From Corynebacterium pilosum DSM 20521 = CIP 103422 (lineage in GTDB: Bacteria; Actinomycetota; Actinomycetes; Mycobacteriales; Mycobacteriaceae), in contig NZ_KB892450.1 of the NCBI RefSeq assembly GCF_000373805.1, positions 1-64,000 on the forward strand: a stretch of 64,000 nt of DNA, written 5' to 3'. The stretch's first letter is position 1; each line of letters begins with the position of its first letter. The translations under genes were made by a program, and so were the position numbers. The notes beneath the pieces are model-generated. The model made no database searches, was not told where the DNA came from, and saw only the letters and a list, made by a program, of their open reading frames with translations. Shown here one piece after another: positions 50,173-58,875 of this stretch.

Positions 50173-51426
50173 TTGACTGAAGTACTCACTTTTCTTCTCG
50201 GTGTCGCACTGACCGTCGCCGCCATCCCGGTGGTGCGGTGGGTGCGACATCGTCGTGACCAGGCCCGAAATTCGGCGAGCCTGCAGGACAACCGGGTCAC
50301 CACCGTGAGCCAAGTCCTCCACCTGGCCATTCAAGGGTCCCCCACCGGCATCACGGTGGTGGACCGTTCCGGCGAGGTGATCTTGTCGAATGCCCGCGCG
50401 CACGAGATGACGATTGTGCATGACCGCACCCTCAACCCCGAGGTGTGGGCCGTGGGCCAGGAGGTGTTCGAGGATCTGGAAACCCGCACCATCGACTTGG
50501 AGATGTCGCGGCGCGCCACCGGCAACCGCGTCTCCAATGTGCAGGCACTGGTTAAGCCGTTGACCCTGGTGGATAACTACTTCATTATCGTCTACGGCAC
50601 CGACGAGTCTGAGAACGTGCGAATGGAATCGGCACGCCGCGACTTTGTCGCCAACGTGTCCCATGAGCTCAAAACACCGGTGGGCGGCATGTCGTTGCTG
50701 GCAGAAGCGCTGCTGCAGGAACCTGACGATCCGGAGATGGTCACCTACTTCGGCGAAAAGCTGGTGAAAGAATCGCAACGCATGGCCAACATGATTTCGG
50801 AGCTGATCAGCCTATCCAAGCTGCAGGGTGCGGAAGCTTTGCCAGAGATGCTGCCGGTGAAAGTCGACGACATTGTCGACGAAGCCATCACCCGCAACCA
50901 GGTGTCCGCGGACAACCTGGACATTGAGCTCACCCGTAGCGAACCCACCGGGGTGCAGGTGATGGGGGACCGTTCCATGTTGGTCATGGCGGTGTCCAAC
51001 CTGATTTCGAACGCGGTGAACTATTCGCCGAAGGGCCAGCCGGTTAGTGTCACCCAGAAGGTGGTGCGAGAATCGGTGATTTTGATTCGCGTGACGGATC
51101 GCGGCATCGGTATTGATCAGGAGGACCAGAAGCGCGTATTTGAGCGTTTCTTCCGTGTGGATAAGGCCCGTTCCCGTTCTACCGGTGGCACGGGGCTAGG
51201 TCTGGCTATTGTTAAACATGTGGTGGCCAACCACAGCGGTAATATTAAGTTGTGGTCCCGTCCCGGCACGGGGTCCACGTTCACAATTGAACTTCCCATA
51301 TATGTTCCTGAACCCGAACCGGAGTTGTTTGAGGTGCAGGAGGGTGATGATCAACCAACATCGCCGACGTTGCGGGAGGCGGTCACACGCGTGACTACGC
51401 GTAGGAAAGAGAAGGAGAAGCAATGA
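50173..51426 (+). CDS. senX3: Sensor histidine kinase SenX3
   Basis: The 417-residue kinase of the phosphate-linked two-component system begins with one membrane segment (EVLTFLLGVALTVAAIPVVRW), then a PAS-like domain (GSPTGITVVDRSGEVILSNA), and the phospho-acceptor histidine in VANVSHELKTPVGGMSLLAE. The ATPase domain follows: N-box NLISNAVNYSPKGQP, G1 DRGIGIDQEDQKRVFERFFR, G2 GGTGLGLAIVKHVV. The start is TTG at 50173; no ATG or GTG fits the membrane segment. The 3' end overlaps regX3 by 4 bp (ATGA), so the pair is coupled. Confidence 0.94.
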   Translation: MTEVLTFLLGVALTVAAIPVVRWVRHRRDQARNSASLQDNRVTTVSQVLHLAIQGSPTGITVVDRSGEVILSNARAHEMTIVHDRTLNPEVWAVGQEVFEDLETRTIDLEMSRRATGNRVSNVQALVKPLTLVDNYFIIVYGTDESENVRMESARRDFVANVSHELKTPVGGMSLLAEALLQEPDDPEMVTYFGEKLVKESQRMANMISELISLSKLQGAEALPEMLPVKVDDIVDEAITRNQVSADNLDIELTRSEPTGVQVMGDRSMLVMAVSNLISNAVNYSPKGQPVSVTQKVVRESVILIRVTDRGIGIDQEDQKRVFERFFRVDKARSRSTGGTGLGLAIVKHVVANHSGNIKLWSRPGTGSTFTIELPIYVPEPEPELFEVQEGDDQPTSPTLREAVTRVTTRRKEKEKQ

Positions 51427-52115
51427 CGACGACTATCCTCATCGTTGAAGACGAGGAATCGCTTGCGGATCCGCTTGCATATTTGCTGCGGAAGGAAGGC
51501 TTCCAGGCGATTGTGGCTCCTGATGGACCGACCGCCTTGGACGAGTTCAACGCCAACGACGTGGACCTTGTCCTACTTGACCTGATGCTGCCGGGAATGT
51601 CCGGCACCGACGTGTGCAAGCAACTGCGCGCCGTTTCGCTTGTGCCCATCATCATGGTCACCGCACGTGATTCTGAGATCGATAAGGTGGTCGGCCTCGA
51701 ACTTGGTGCCGACGACTACGTGACCAAGCCATACTCCTCCCGCGAACTTATCGCCCGCATCCGCGCTGTGCTGCGTCGCGGCCCTGATGCTGATGGCGAG
51801 GAGGGTTTCGACGGCCAGGTCTTGGAGGGCGGCCGCGTGAAGATGGACGTGGAGAGGCACACAGTGCTTGTCGACGGCCAACCAGTCCCAATGCCCCTGA
51901 AAGAGTTCGACCTGCTGGAGTACCTGCTGCGCAATGCCGGCCGTGTGCTGACCCGTGGGCAGTTGATTGACCGGATCTGGGGTGCCGACTACGTGGGCGA
52001 TACGAAGACGCTCGACGTGCACGTGAAGCGCCTGCGTTCCAAGATCGAAGAGGAACCATCGCGCCCGAAGCAGCTAGTCACCGTGCGCGGCTTAGGCTAC
52101 AAGTTCGAAGCGTAG
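51423..52115 (+). CDS. regX3: Response regulator RegX3
   Basis: The 230-residue OmpR-type regulator has receiver residues Asp10 and Asp53 (LLDLMLPG), Thr in MVTARDS and Lys in DYVTKPYSSRELIARIRAVL. The winged-helix DNA-binding domain starts near residue 135 (VKMDVERHTVLVDGQPVPMP) and ends TVRGLGYKFEA. In relatives SenX3-RegX3 responds to phosphate or envelope state. Here it follows senX3 with a 4-bp overlap. The next gene has a TTG start 10 bp later. Confidence 0.95.
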   Translation: MTTTILIVEDEESLADPLAYLLRKEGFQAIVAPDGPTALDEFNANDVDLVLLDLMLPGMSGTDVCKQLRAVSLVPIIMVTARDSEIDKVVGLELGADDYVTKPYSSRELIARIRAVLRRGPDADGEEGFDGQVLEGGRVKMDVERHTVLVDGQPVPMPLKEFDLLEYLLRNAGRVLTRGQLIDRIWGADYVGDTKTLDVHVKRLRSKIEEEPSRPKQLVTVRGLGYKFEA

Positions 52116-52125
52116 AAGGCACACC

Positions 52126-53208
52126 TTGATTGATCTGCCCCACTACCTGCTACCTCCTTCGGCGCTGAATATTTTCCGCAGGATCCCGGTCGACAACGTC
52201 GTGAGTGGCACGCTTTTAGCTAAGGCCGTGCCGACCACGGAGGAGGCTCTTTTGCCTGTCACTTTGGGCGGCGATCTGGCTACCGAGGGTTGGCGCGTGC
52301 GCTGGGAACGTGGTGTCCTTGGGGAGATTGGTGCCGACATCCGGGCTGAGTACAGCGATATTGAGCGTGTGCTTGCTTCCGGGTATGCACCAGAAACGAT
52401 TGCGGGTATTTCCTTCAACGATGAAGGCGCGGTGGAGGTTGATATTTTCCTTCCCGCCCCCGAGCTGACCGTGCCGCGCAATAATCTTTCGGCCAATGTT
52501 TTTGTGTTGCCACCCGGGGAACTATTCATGGTGGATACCGCCGTTGGCGATTTCGGGGCATATGATTTGCAGTTGGCCTCCCCAGGACAGTGGCTTGTGG
52601 TGCTGCTGGAGATTGATGGTGAACCGCTGGCGGTGTTGGATGGGCGTGTGCTCGGCGGGTTTAACTCGGAGCAAAGGGATAAGGCGCTTGAATACATCCG
52701 TACTGTGCGCGACGAAATTAACGGTGCGCCCGTTGCCGCGCGGGGATACATTATCGAGTCCGCTGTAGCCCTTGACATGGGGGCCCCTCAAGGTGATGCA
52801 GAACATGTCCTGCCTCTGCGTGTCCCAGACTCGCGCCCCCGGGAAGTGCGAAGCGTGGAGGATCAGTCCGATGGCACTTTTCTGGTCAGCGTTGCGTGGT
52901 TTGCGGCTATCGACGAAGACGACATTGTAGAATCGCGGACCTCAGAAGTATCCATCAACCCAGAGATCTCTACGGGCTCAGCAATGATGGAGCTCCGCGA
53001 AGAGGCGCGCACCACTGAGGCCCCTGCAGAACCGGTTGAGCCCGAACCGGCAGAGCCGGAACCGGTAGTGCCGGTTGAGCCCGCAGAACCTGAGCCGACG
53101 CGACCGATGACGCAGGTGGAAATGCTGCGCGCGCGTCGCGCTGAAAGAGCACGACGCGCGCGAGAAGACATGCCACTTCACGCTAGTGACGAATATCTGG
53201 GACGCTAA
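52126..53208 (+). CDS. Unrecognised 360-residue protein with acidic Pro-Glu repeats
   Basis: No family is recognised. Residues 1 to about 280 appear globular (MIDLPHYLLPPSALNIFRRI; DIERVLASGYAPETIAGISF; YDLQLASPGQWLVVLLEIDG). Residues about 290-330 are a low-complexity run of PVEPEP-type units, and the end is basic and helical (MTQVEMLRARRAERARRARE). The Pro-Glu spacer joining a globular part to a basic helix suggests a tethered binding module. The start is TTG at 52126 after GAAGG, following the regX3 stop by 10 bp, so it may be the last gene of the senX3-regX3 operon. Local GC is slightly lower than in neighbours. Confidence 0.65.
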   Translation: MIDLPHYLLPPSALNIFRRIPVDNVVSGTLLAKAVPTTEEALLPVTLGGDLATEGWRVRWERGVLGEIGADIRAEYSDIERVLASGYAPETIAGISFNDEGAVEVDIFLPAPELTVPRNNLSANVFVLPPGELFMVDTAVGDFGAYDLQLASPGQWLVVLLEIDGEPLAVLDGRVLGGFNSEQRDKALEYIRTVRDEINGAPVAARGYIIESAVALDMGAPQGDAEHVLPLRVPDSRPREVRSVEDQSDGTFLVSVAWFAAIDEDDIVESRTSEVSINPEISTGSAMMELREEARTTEAPAEPVEPEPAEPEPVVPVEPAEPEPTRPMTQVEMLRARRAERARRAREDMPLHASDEYLGR

Positions 53209-53209
53209 A

Positions 53210-53232
53210 GGCCTCAGCTTAAAGCTGAGGCC
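53210..53232. terminator. Perfect 11-bp inverted repeat at the end of the PE-repeat gene
   Basis: GGCCTCAGCTT (53210-53220) and AAGCTGAGGCC (53222-53232) are exact complements separated by one base, so the real loop must open to several bases. No T-run follows on either strand. It probably ends transcription inefficiently or protects the 3' end. Confidence 0.5.
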
Positions 53233-53258
53233 CCAGCTGAATGGTCATCGGGGAAGCG

Positions 53259-53489
53259 CTAGGGCGCTGGCCTCCATCTATCAAGCCAGGCGCGGAGGCT
53301 GAAACTTTCCTCAGCGGCGGTGATTTCTTCCGTCCCGGGGGGAGTAGACGGAAGCTCGTTGTCGCGTGGTGAAGGCTCGCTGGCAGGGTAGTCGGGTAAT
53401 TCGCTGGTAGGACCAGCAGGTTCCGAGTCGCCAAGTGGGTCGGGGACCTGCGCTACCTCTAGCGACTGCCCGTCCGCTGAGGAGGCTTT
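53259..53489 (-). other. In-frame continuation of the Roadblock gene past its TGA (76 codons)
   Basis: After the TGA of the Roadblock gene (53490-53492) the same frame stays open for 76 codons to TAG at 53259-53261. The reading is protein-like: KASSADGQSLEVAQVPDPLG, a Pro/Glu/Ser-rich acidic middle, and an amphipathic end (EESFSLRAWLDRWRPAP). It contains no ATG, GTG or TTG codon, so it cannot start on its own. Either the TGA is read through, or an ancestral longer protein acquired a stop, or it is chance. No other gene was found in this 281-bp gap apart from the inverted repeat at 53210-53232. Confidence 0.45.
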
Positions 53490-53858
53490 TCAGCCGAGCT
53501 TCTTGATGTTGGAGTTCACTACTGCGCGAAGCATCGCCAGGTTCGTGCTTGCGCTAGACACTGCCGCGTAGACGAATTCGCCCTCGTTGAGCATCCGGAT
53601 CAGGTGGAACTGATCATCGAGGGTGATGAGCATGTCCTGCAGGCCGGAGGTGATGTTGAGTGCCTGCATGGTTTTAACTTTCGCCTTGACCATTTCAGCG
53701 TTATACGCTGCGGCAATGTCGAGGTCGAAGTCGGACTGATGGCTGAGCGATGCCATGGCCATGCCTGTGGTCATGTCCACGACGGAGGCGCCGATGAAAC
53801 CATCGATGTTGTCCGCGATGCTTTGGAGCATGTTGTTCAGGGCTTCTTGCTGTGACAT
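53490..53858 (-). CDS. Roadblock/LC7-domain protein
   Basis: The 122-residue protein has the Roadblock/LC7 fold pattern: helix MSQQEALNNMLQSIADNIDG, strands GASVVDMTTGMAMASLSH, central helix AYNAEMVKAKVKTMQALNIT, then LQDMLITLDDQFHLIRMLNE and a final helix STNLAMLRAVVNSNIKKLG. In actinobacteria such proteins often work as dimers with small GTPases (as MglB does); no GTPase is visible nearby. The ATG follows GGAAG. The frame continues past the TGA (see the adjoining entry). It is divergent from the yceI gene across an AT-rich gap. Confidence 0.82.
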   Translation of the reverse strand: MSQQEALNNMLQSIADNIDGFIGASVVDMTTGMAMASLSHQSDFDLDIAAAYNAEMVKAKVKTMQALNITSGLQDMLITLDDQFHLIRMLNEGEFVYAAVSSASTNLAMLRAVVNSNIKKLG

Positions 53859-54142
53859 GGGTACTTCCCGTTCTTTCCTGGTTGTGCAATAATTCTTTGA
53901 CTGATTAAGGATACAATGGAAACTTTAAGGTTTCCACATGGATTACCGGATTTCTTGCCAGACTTCTCTATAATTCACGTCAATTCTGGACTTGCGTGCA
54001 CCTGGAAAAGCTCTGTGTCCAGTGTCGGCGAAAAATATTTTGTCTAGCACGGATATTCCCTCACAGTGATTTGCTAATATCTCCGATGGGTAGTGAGGAA
54101 ATCTAATAGAGCACTAAGGGAAGTCTTGGTTAAGGACGAATT
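53859..54142. other. AT-rich divergent gap between the Roadblock gene and yceI
   Basis: This 284-bp stretch is clearly more AT-rich than the surrounding genes and carries no gene. It contains TATAAT at about 53970 and TACAAT at about 53913, possible -10 elements, without a well-spaced -35. AAGGACG precedes the yceI start. The composition and the neighbouring unknown genes hint at a more recently acquired or variable spot. Confidence 0.45.
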
Positions 54143-54679
54143 ATGAGCATTACGGGATCTTATTTTCTTGATCCAGATCATACTAATCTTGGCTTCATTG
54201 CACGCCACGCGATGATTAGCCGTGTGCAGGGGACGTTCGAGGAGTGGAAAACGTCGCTGCTTATCGACGAAGAAACCCCCGCGAACTCACGCGTTTTCGC
54301 AACCGTTAACTCGGCTTCTTTATCGACGCGCCAGCCACGTCGCGATGCGCATCTGCGCAGTTCTGACTTTCTGGATGTGCGTGCATATCCCGAAATGACC
54401 TTTGTGTCTACGGACGTTCAGTTCCAAGGTTCAGATACGGTGTATCTCACCGGCGATATGACGATTAAAGACGTGACACGCCCCGTCACTTTCCACGTGA
54501 ATGTGACAGGGACGGAACGGGACCACCTCGGTGACATGCGGGTGGGTTTTCAGGCCATCGCTATGATCAATCGCGCTGATTTCGGTATTAAATGGAACAC
54601 CGTTCTTGATTCAGGCAATGTGCTGATTTCAGAAGAGATTGAGATCAATATCGATGGCTCTGCGCTGAAGCAGGATTAG
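54143..54679 (+). CDS. YceI-family lipid-binding protein
   Basis: The 178-residue protein is the lipocalin-like YceI beta-barrel, which binds isoprenoid or other lipid chains. The family elements are ITGSYFLDPDHTNLGFIARH, RVQGTFEEWKTSLLIDEE, DAHLRSSDFLDVRAYPEMTF, LTGDMTIKDVTRPVTFHV and INRADFGIKWNTVLDSG. There is no signal peptide, so unlike E. coli YceI it is probably cytoplasmic. GC content is lower than in most genes here. ATG at 54143 follows AAGGACG. A dispersed-motif copy lies inside (54260-54270). Confidence 0.92.
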   Translation: MSITGSYFLDPDHTNLGFIARHAMISRVQGTFEEWKTSLLIDEETPANSRVFATVNSASLSTRQPRRDAHLRSSDFLDVRAYPEMTFVSTDVQFQGSDTVYLTGDMTIKDVTRPVTFHVNVTGTERDHLGDMRVGFQAIAMINRADFGIKWNTVLDSGNVLISEEIEINIDGSALKQD

Positions 54680-54686
54680 AACAGGA

Positions 54687-55583
54687 CTAGTCAGCCGCTG
54701 CGTTAGAGTTGGCTGCCTCCGCAGCCGCAGCAGCCGCCGGATGGACGGCTTTGAACTCGTCGGGAAGCTCTTGGCGCTTGCGACAGTGCTCAGCGACGAT
54801 CTCATAAGGCTTATCGCCGATCAGGCCCCGTAGCTCATCGGCCATCGTTTGCCACACCGGTTCGCCGCCTTCGTGGCAGCCGATGTCACCGGAGCACCAC
54901 CAATCAAATTCCTCGCCACCATCGCCCCACTGGCGCCGGTGGTATTCACTAATAGTGGTGCGCAGGATCTCGGCGCCGTCGGAACGCTCCTCCCACGCAT
55001 CTTCCCGCGAGTAGGGGACCTGCCAGCACACTTCCGGCTTCGAGACCAAGATGTCGCGCTCTTCCGCCACTGCCCACTGGTGCAAGGCACAGCCTGGACC
55101 GGTGGGGTTATCCTCGCCGCCACGATTGGCGAAAATACAGCCGCCGTCAATCACCAGCGTCTTAATAGACGGCTCGTCCTCGTCGTCGTCCCACTCCAGC
55201 CACGGCTCGAGCACGGTCGGGTCGGCCTTTGCGATATAGGCATCGATGCCATCAGGCCGCAACTGCCAGTATTTGGCAGGCATTTCCGCTACCGCGTTAT
55301 AAAGATTGTCGCGGTCGGTTTCGTCGGAAAGATAGGCGCCGTGGTTGCAGCACCCGACCACCGGCAGCGATTCCATCATGCCGTGGCACTTTTCCGTGCC
55401 GAAGCGGCACTGCCAGGTAGATTCCACCCAGGTCAGGTCGATGCTGAAGATGTGGTTGGGATCGTCTGGGTGGACAAATTCGAACCATTCGCGGGGGAAG
55501 TCAGGCGGAACTTCGCGGCCAGCGCGGATGGATTTGCCGGCGGGCGAGTCGGCGGGGAACCCAAGAAATACAGGTTGATTCAC
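54687..55583 (-). CDS. Cysteine-rich protein of unknown function (DUF3109/YkgJ-like Cys cluster)
   Basis: The 298-residue protein has scattered conserved-looking cysteines: WQCRFG, EKCHGMM, VVGCCNHGAYLS, DGGCIFANRG, GPGCALHQWA, EVCWQVP, WWCSGDIGCHEGG. GPGCALH is typical of DUF3109-type zinc or iron-sulfur cysteine-cluster proteins; I infer metal binding, and the role is unknown. The C-terminus is Ala-rich (HPAAAAAAEAANSNAAAD). It is convergent with yceI (7-bp gap) and divergent from ppx (34-bp gap), so it stands alone. Confidence 0.6.
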   Translation of the reverse strand: MNQPVFLGFPADSPAGKSIRAGREVPPDFPREWFEFVHPDDPNHIFSIDLTWVESTWQCRFGTEKCHGMMESLPVVGCCNHGAYLSDETDRDNLYNAVAEMPAKYWQLRPDGIDAYIAKADPTVLEPWLEWDDDEDEPSIKTLVIDGGCIFANRGGEDNPTGPGCALHQWAVAEERDILVSKPEVCWQVPYSREDAWEERSDGAEILRTTISEYHRRQWGDGGEEFDWWCSGDIGCHEGGEPVWQTMADELRGLIGDKPYEIVAEHCRKRQELPDEFKAVHPAAAAAAEAANSNAAAD

Positions 55584-55617
55584 ACTTCACCACCGTAGAC
55601 CGTCTACCCTAGGACGT

Positions 55618-56571
55618 GTGAGATTAGGTGTATTGGATGTGGGCAGTAATACCGTCCACCTGGTAGCGATTGATGCGCGGCACGGTGGCCGTCCCACGCC
55701 GATGAGCGATTGGAAGCAGTCCCTTCGGCTGGTCGAGATGCTTGACGACGATGACGCCATCGACGACAAGGGCATCAAGAAGCTGACGGACGCCGTCGCT
55801 GAGGCGGCGGACTTGGCGAAGAAATTGAAGTGCGCCGAGATGATTCCGTTTGCTACGTCCGCGGTCCGCTCCGCCGCCAACTCCAAGGAAGTGCTGGACC
55901 ACGTGGAGAAGGAGACCGGCGTGCGCCTCGAGGTGCTCTCCGGCGAGGAGGAAGCGCAGCTGACGTTCCTCGCTTCTCGACGATGGTATGGTTGGTCCGC
56001 CGGCCGCATCACCAACTTGGATATCGGTGGTGGTTCCTTGGAGATCTCGACGGGTACCGACGAGGCGCCGGAGCTCGCCGTCTCCCTCGACTTGGGTGCT
56101 GGGCGCCTGACCCATGAGTGGTTCGATACTGATCCGCCTGAGCGCAAGAAGATTAATGCACTGCGTGATTTTATTGACGCGGAGCTGGCGGGCCCCGCAG
56201 CCCAGTTCGCTGCCCTTGGCCCTGCGGGCCACGCGGTTGCTACATCAAAAACTTTCCGCACGCTGGCGCGACTGACTGGTGCGGCGCCGTCGTCGGAAGG
56301 TCCTTATGTGAAGCGAACGCTCACCGCGCCTGGTTTGCGACAGCTCATCGCATTCATTTCTCGCATGACTGCCGCGGACCGCGCGGAGCTGGAGGGCATC
56401 AGTACGGACCGGTCGCATCAGATCGTTGCGGGTGCCCTAGTTGCGGAGGCCAGCATGAGAGCGCTTAAGCTTGATAAGTTAGAGATCTGCCCGTGGGCAT
56501 TGCGCGAAGGTGTTATTCTGCGTCGCATTGACAAGGGTTTAGAAGGTTCCGATGAGGGAGTTGACGAGTAG
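55618..56571 (+). CDS. ppx: Exopolyphosphatase, Ppx/GppA family
   Basis: The 317-residue protein has the ASKHA fold with the first phosphate motif LGVLDVGSNTVHLVAIDARH. The second block is LEVLSGEEEAQLTFLASRRW, and the glycine-rich phosphate-binding loop NLDIGGGSLEISTG follows. It hydrolyses polyphosphate or (p)ppGpp-type substrates. The length equals that of the short actinobacterial Ppx. The start is GTG at 55618. The stop abuts the next start (TAGATG), so the downstream gene is coupled. Two dispersed-motif copies occur inside (55741, 55973). Confidence 0.93.
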   Translation: MRLGVLDVGSNTVHLVAIDARHGGRPTPMSDWKQSLRLVEMLDDDDAIDDKGIKKLTDAVAEAADLAKKLKCAEMIPFATSAVRSAANSKEVLDHVEKETGVRLEVLSGEEEAQLTFLASRRWYGWSAGRITNLDIGGGSLEISTGTDEAPELAVSLDLGAGRLTHEWFDTDPPERKKINALRDFIDAELAGPAAQFAALGPAGHAVATSKTFRTLARLTGAAPSSEGPYVKRTLTAPGLRQLIAFISRMTAADRAELEGISTDRSHQIVAGALVAEASMRALKLDKLEICPWALREGVILRRIDKGLEGSDEGVDE

Positions 56572-57426
56572 ATGTCAGACAATGACAAGCAGCTGACGGT
56601 TGCCGAGCTGCTCGCGCGCGCCGGGAAGGACAACCCGGATGGCGGCGAACGGCCCCGCCGTCGTCGTCGCCGCAGCCTCGAAGAAGGTGGTATCTCGGTT
56701 GCCGAGCTCACCGGATCCTTCCGCAAGGTAGACGCGCGCCCAGAGGAAGCGAAGCACTCTTCCGTACCAATCGATGAACCGAAGCCCGCGCAGGAAGAGA
56801 AGCCGGAGAAGACCGAAGAACCGGTTAAGGCCGAAGAACCAGCGAAGGCCGACAAGCCGGACGAGACAACCGTCATCAAGAAGGTTGACGACGCAGCCGT
56901 CGACGAGGCGGTCGTCGACGAGGCGCCCGCGGCCAAGCCAGCCGCACCGGAAAAATCGGCCGAACGGGCCGAACGGGCCGAACCGGCCGAACCCGCTGCC
57001 CCGGAAAAACCGTCGGCGCAGGACATGGACGAGACCGGCGTGATGCCCGCCGTCGAAGACGAAGATCTTGCCGACGAGGGCGTGCAGGGATCTAGTGTCG
57101 TTGTCGATGAGGATGTCGATGCTGACTATGACGATGACTACTACGACGAAGACGAAGAAGATTACGACGGCGATCTGAATATCCCCGCGCTCGTCGGAAT
57201 GATCCTTGGCGGTCTGGTTCTTGGTGTGGCCGTATTCTTAGGCTTTGAGTGGCTGTGGGCCAACCTGAACGCCTTCCTGGTTGCTGTCTTGGCTGTCGTC
57301 GTCACGGTAGTGATGGTGGGCGTCGTGAAGGCTCTGCGTACGCAGAAGGATGGGCTGATGATGACGCTTGCCGGAATCGTCGGTGTGCTGATGACGTTCG
57401 GCCCTGGTTTGGTCACGCTTCTCTAA
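56572..57426 (+). CDS. Membrane protein with a disordered acidic cytoplasmic region
   Basis: The 284-residue protein starts with a conserved N-terminal element seen in many actinobacteria: KQLTVAELLARAGKDNPDGG, a run of six arginines, then GGISVAELTGSF. A long Glu/Pro/Ala/Lys low-complexity region (about residues 60-195) becomes very acidic (DADYDDDYYDEDEEDYDGD). Three hydrophobic segments end the protein (LVGMILGGLVLGVAVFLGFE; LNAFLVAVLAVVVTVVMVGV; MMTLAGIVGVLMTFGPGLV). No function is known to me. It is translationally coupled to ppx and precedes proC by 31 bp. The GC-rich repeat DNA may be hypervariable. Confidence 0.75.
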   Translation: MSDNDKQLTVAELLARAGKDNPDGGERPRRRRRRSLEEGGISVAELTGSFRKVDARPEEAKHSSVPIDEPKPAQEEKPEKTEEPVKAEEPAKADKPDETTVIKKVDDAAVDEAVVDEAPAAKPAAPEKSAERAERAEPAEPAAPEKPSAQDMDETGVMPAVEDEDLADEGVQGSSVVVDEDVDADYDDDYYDEDEEDYDGDLNIPALVGMILGGLVLGVAVFLGFEWLWANLNAFLVAVLAVVVTVVMVGVVKALRTQKDGLMMTLAGIVGVLMTFGPGLVTLL

Positions 57427-57457
57427 AATAGAGTAAAAATGTGGCACGCTTGGTGCC

Positions 57458-58273
57458 ATGCGCAAAATTGCAGTAATTGGCGGGGGCCAGATCGGTGAGG
57501 CACTCGTCGCTGGCCTGGTCGCCGCACAACACGATCCGAAACACATCACGGTCACCAACCGAAGCCCTGAGCGTGCCGAAGAGCTCGCCGAGCGCTACGG
57601 TGTGTACACCACCGACGACAATAACGAGGCGGCGTCAAACGCCGACGTCGTATTCCTGTGTGTGAAACCCGCCGGGATCGTTGGAATCATTCAGGAAATC
57701 TCGGAGACCGTAGCCGAGAATGATGTCTCCACCGCACTAGTGTCAATGGCTGCCGGTGTGACTATCGGTGCGATGGAGGAAGCAATCTCCTCGGCCGGTA
57801 CCCCCATCGTGCGCGTGATGCCCAATACCCCGATGCTCGTCGGCAAGGGCGTGTGCGCTGTCGCGCCTGGCAAGTTCGTGGCTGACGAACAGCTGGACTA
57901 TATCGTCGAGTTGCTTGAAGCTACTGGCCACGTGGTCGTCGTTCCAGAGTCCCAGATGGATGCTGTCACTGCCGTGTCTGGTTCTGGCCCCGCCTACGTG
58001 TTCTTGGTTGCTGAAGCGATGATCGATGCCGGTGTGTCCCTGGGGCTGAGCCGTGCTGCCGCACAGGAACTTGTGAACGCCACGATCGCGGGAGCCGGCG
58101 CCATGCTGGAAGCAGAAGGGGCGGATCCGGTCAGCTTGCGTGCTGGAGTGTCGTCGCCGGCGGGGACAACTGTTGCGGCGGTGCGTGAACTGGAGGAGTC
58201 CGGGTTGCGTGGCGCGTTCTATCGGGCGTTAGAAAAGAATGCCCAACGTGCCAATGAGCTGGGAAAACAATAA
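57458..58273 (+). CDS. proC: Pyrroline-5-carboxylate reductase (ProC)
   Basis: The 271-residue enzyme makes the last step of proline synthesis with NAD(P)H. The Rossmann motif is [40 protein letters not shown] is the conserved middle, and [20 protein letters not shown] and [20 protein letters not shown] are the C-terminal signature. ATG at 57458 is preceded by a short gap containing AAAATAGAGT, with a weak ribosome-binding site. Its place after ppx is as in C. glutamicum. Confidence 0.95.
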   Translation: MRKIAVIGGGQIGEALVAGLVAAQHDPKHITVTNRSPERAEELAERYGVYTTDDNNEAASNADVVFLCVKPAGIVGIIQEISETVAENDVSTALVSMAAGVTIGAMEEAISSAGTPIVRVMPNTPMLVGKGVCAVAPGKFVADEQLDYIVELLEATGHVVVVPESQMDAVTAVSGSGPAYVFLVAEAMIDAGVSLGLSRAAAQELVNATIAGAGAMLEAEGADPVSLRAGVSSPAGTTVAAVRELEESGLRGAFYRALEKNAQRANELGKQ

Positions 58274-58415
58274 ATTCTGGAAATTAGTTGAAAAATTTGT
58301 GGCACTTGGGTCGCAAGTGTCACAGGTTTCACGCTAGACTAGTTCCGGCACGTGCGTGTTCGTCCTGTGGGAGGGGAAGCCTACAGCGCGCCATGTGCTG
58401 AAGGGTTAGTTATAT

Positions 58416-58607
58416 ATGGCAAACGAAGATAAGGGTAAGTTCTTGACCGTCGCTGAGGTCGCGGAGATCATGCGCGTCTCGAAGATGACGGTCTACCGCT
58501 TGGTTCACTCCGGTGAGCTGCCGGCCGTACGCGTGGGGCGTTCGTTCCGCGTCCACGAGAAGGCAGTCAGCGAGTACCTCGACTCCTCCGTCTACGACGT
58601 AGGATAA
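58416..58607 (+). CDS. Helix-turn-helix DNA-binding protein (BldC/excisionase type)
   Basis: The 63-residue protein is a single MerR-like winged helix: FLTVAEVAEIMRVSKMTVYR then LVHSGELPAVRVGRSFRVHE. This matches the actinobacterial BldC-type family that lies between proC and bS22 in corynebacteria and mycobacteria. In Streptomyces, BldC binds direct repeats and controls development; here it is likely a global DNA binder. A 142-bp leader precedes it, and a strong nested terminator follows. Confidence 0.9.
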   Translation: MANEDKGKFLTVAEVAEIMRVSKMTVYRLVHSGELPAVRVGRSFRVHEKAVSEYLDSSVYDVG

Positions 58608-58651
58608 GTCGCGAAACTCCGCGAAGCCGAGCGCGAACTTATTGTGTAAAT

Positions 58652-58718
58652 CTGAGGCGCCCACCTGTTTTTCCGGGATCCACCGCGATCCCGGGCGCAG
58701 GTGGGCGCCTCAGGTTTT
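58652..58718 (+). terminator. Nested-hairpin terminator after the BldC-type gene
   Basis: CTGAGGCGCCCACCTG (58652-58667) pairs with CAGGTGGGCGCCTCAG (58698-58713), followed by GTTTTC. Inside the loop a second hairpin forms (CCGGGATC at 58673-58680 with GATCCCGG at 58687-58694). Both stems are exact. Confidence 0.88.
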
Positions 58719-58875
58719 CTGACCCCAGTTTTCTTCGTTCTGCGCAAGCACTGTATGCTTGGGTGCATTCCTGCAAGGATGTGGGTGTTGTGTGCGGGAG
58801 TGCACCTCGCGCCTGGCGGCAACGCCGACCTGATCTGAGCAGACTGTACGTACACGATCGATGTGAGGAGACCCC

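Noticed and set aside
53219..53434. A 71-codon minus-strand frame downstream of the Roadblock gene
   Set aside because: Composition is less protein-like than the frame that continues from the Roadblock gene, and it includes the terminal inverted repeat.
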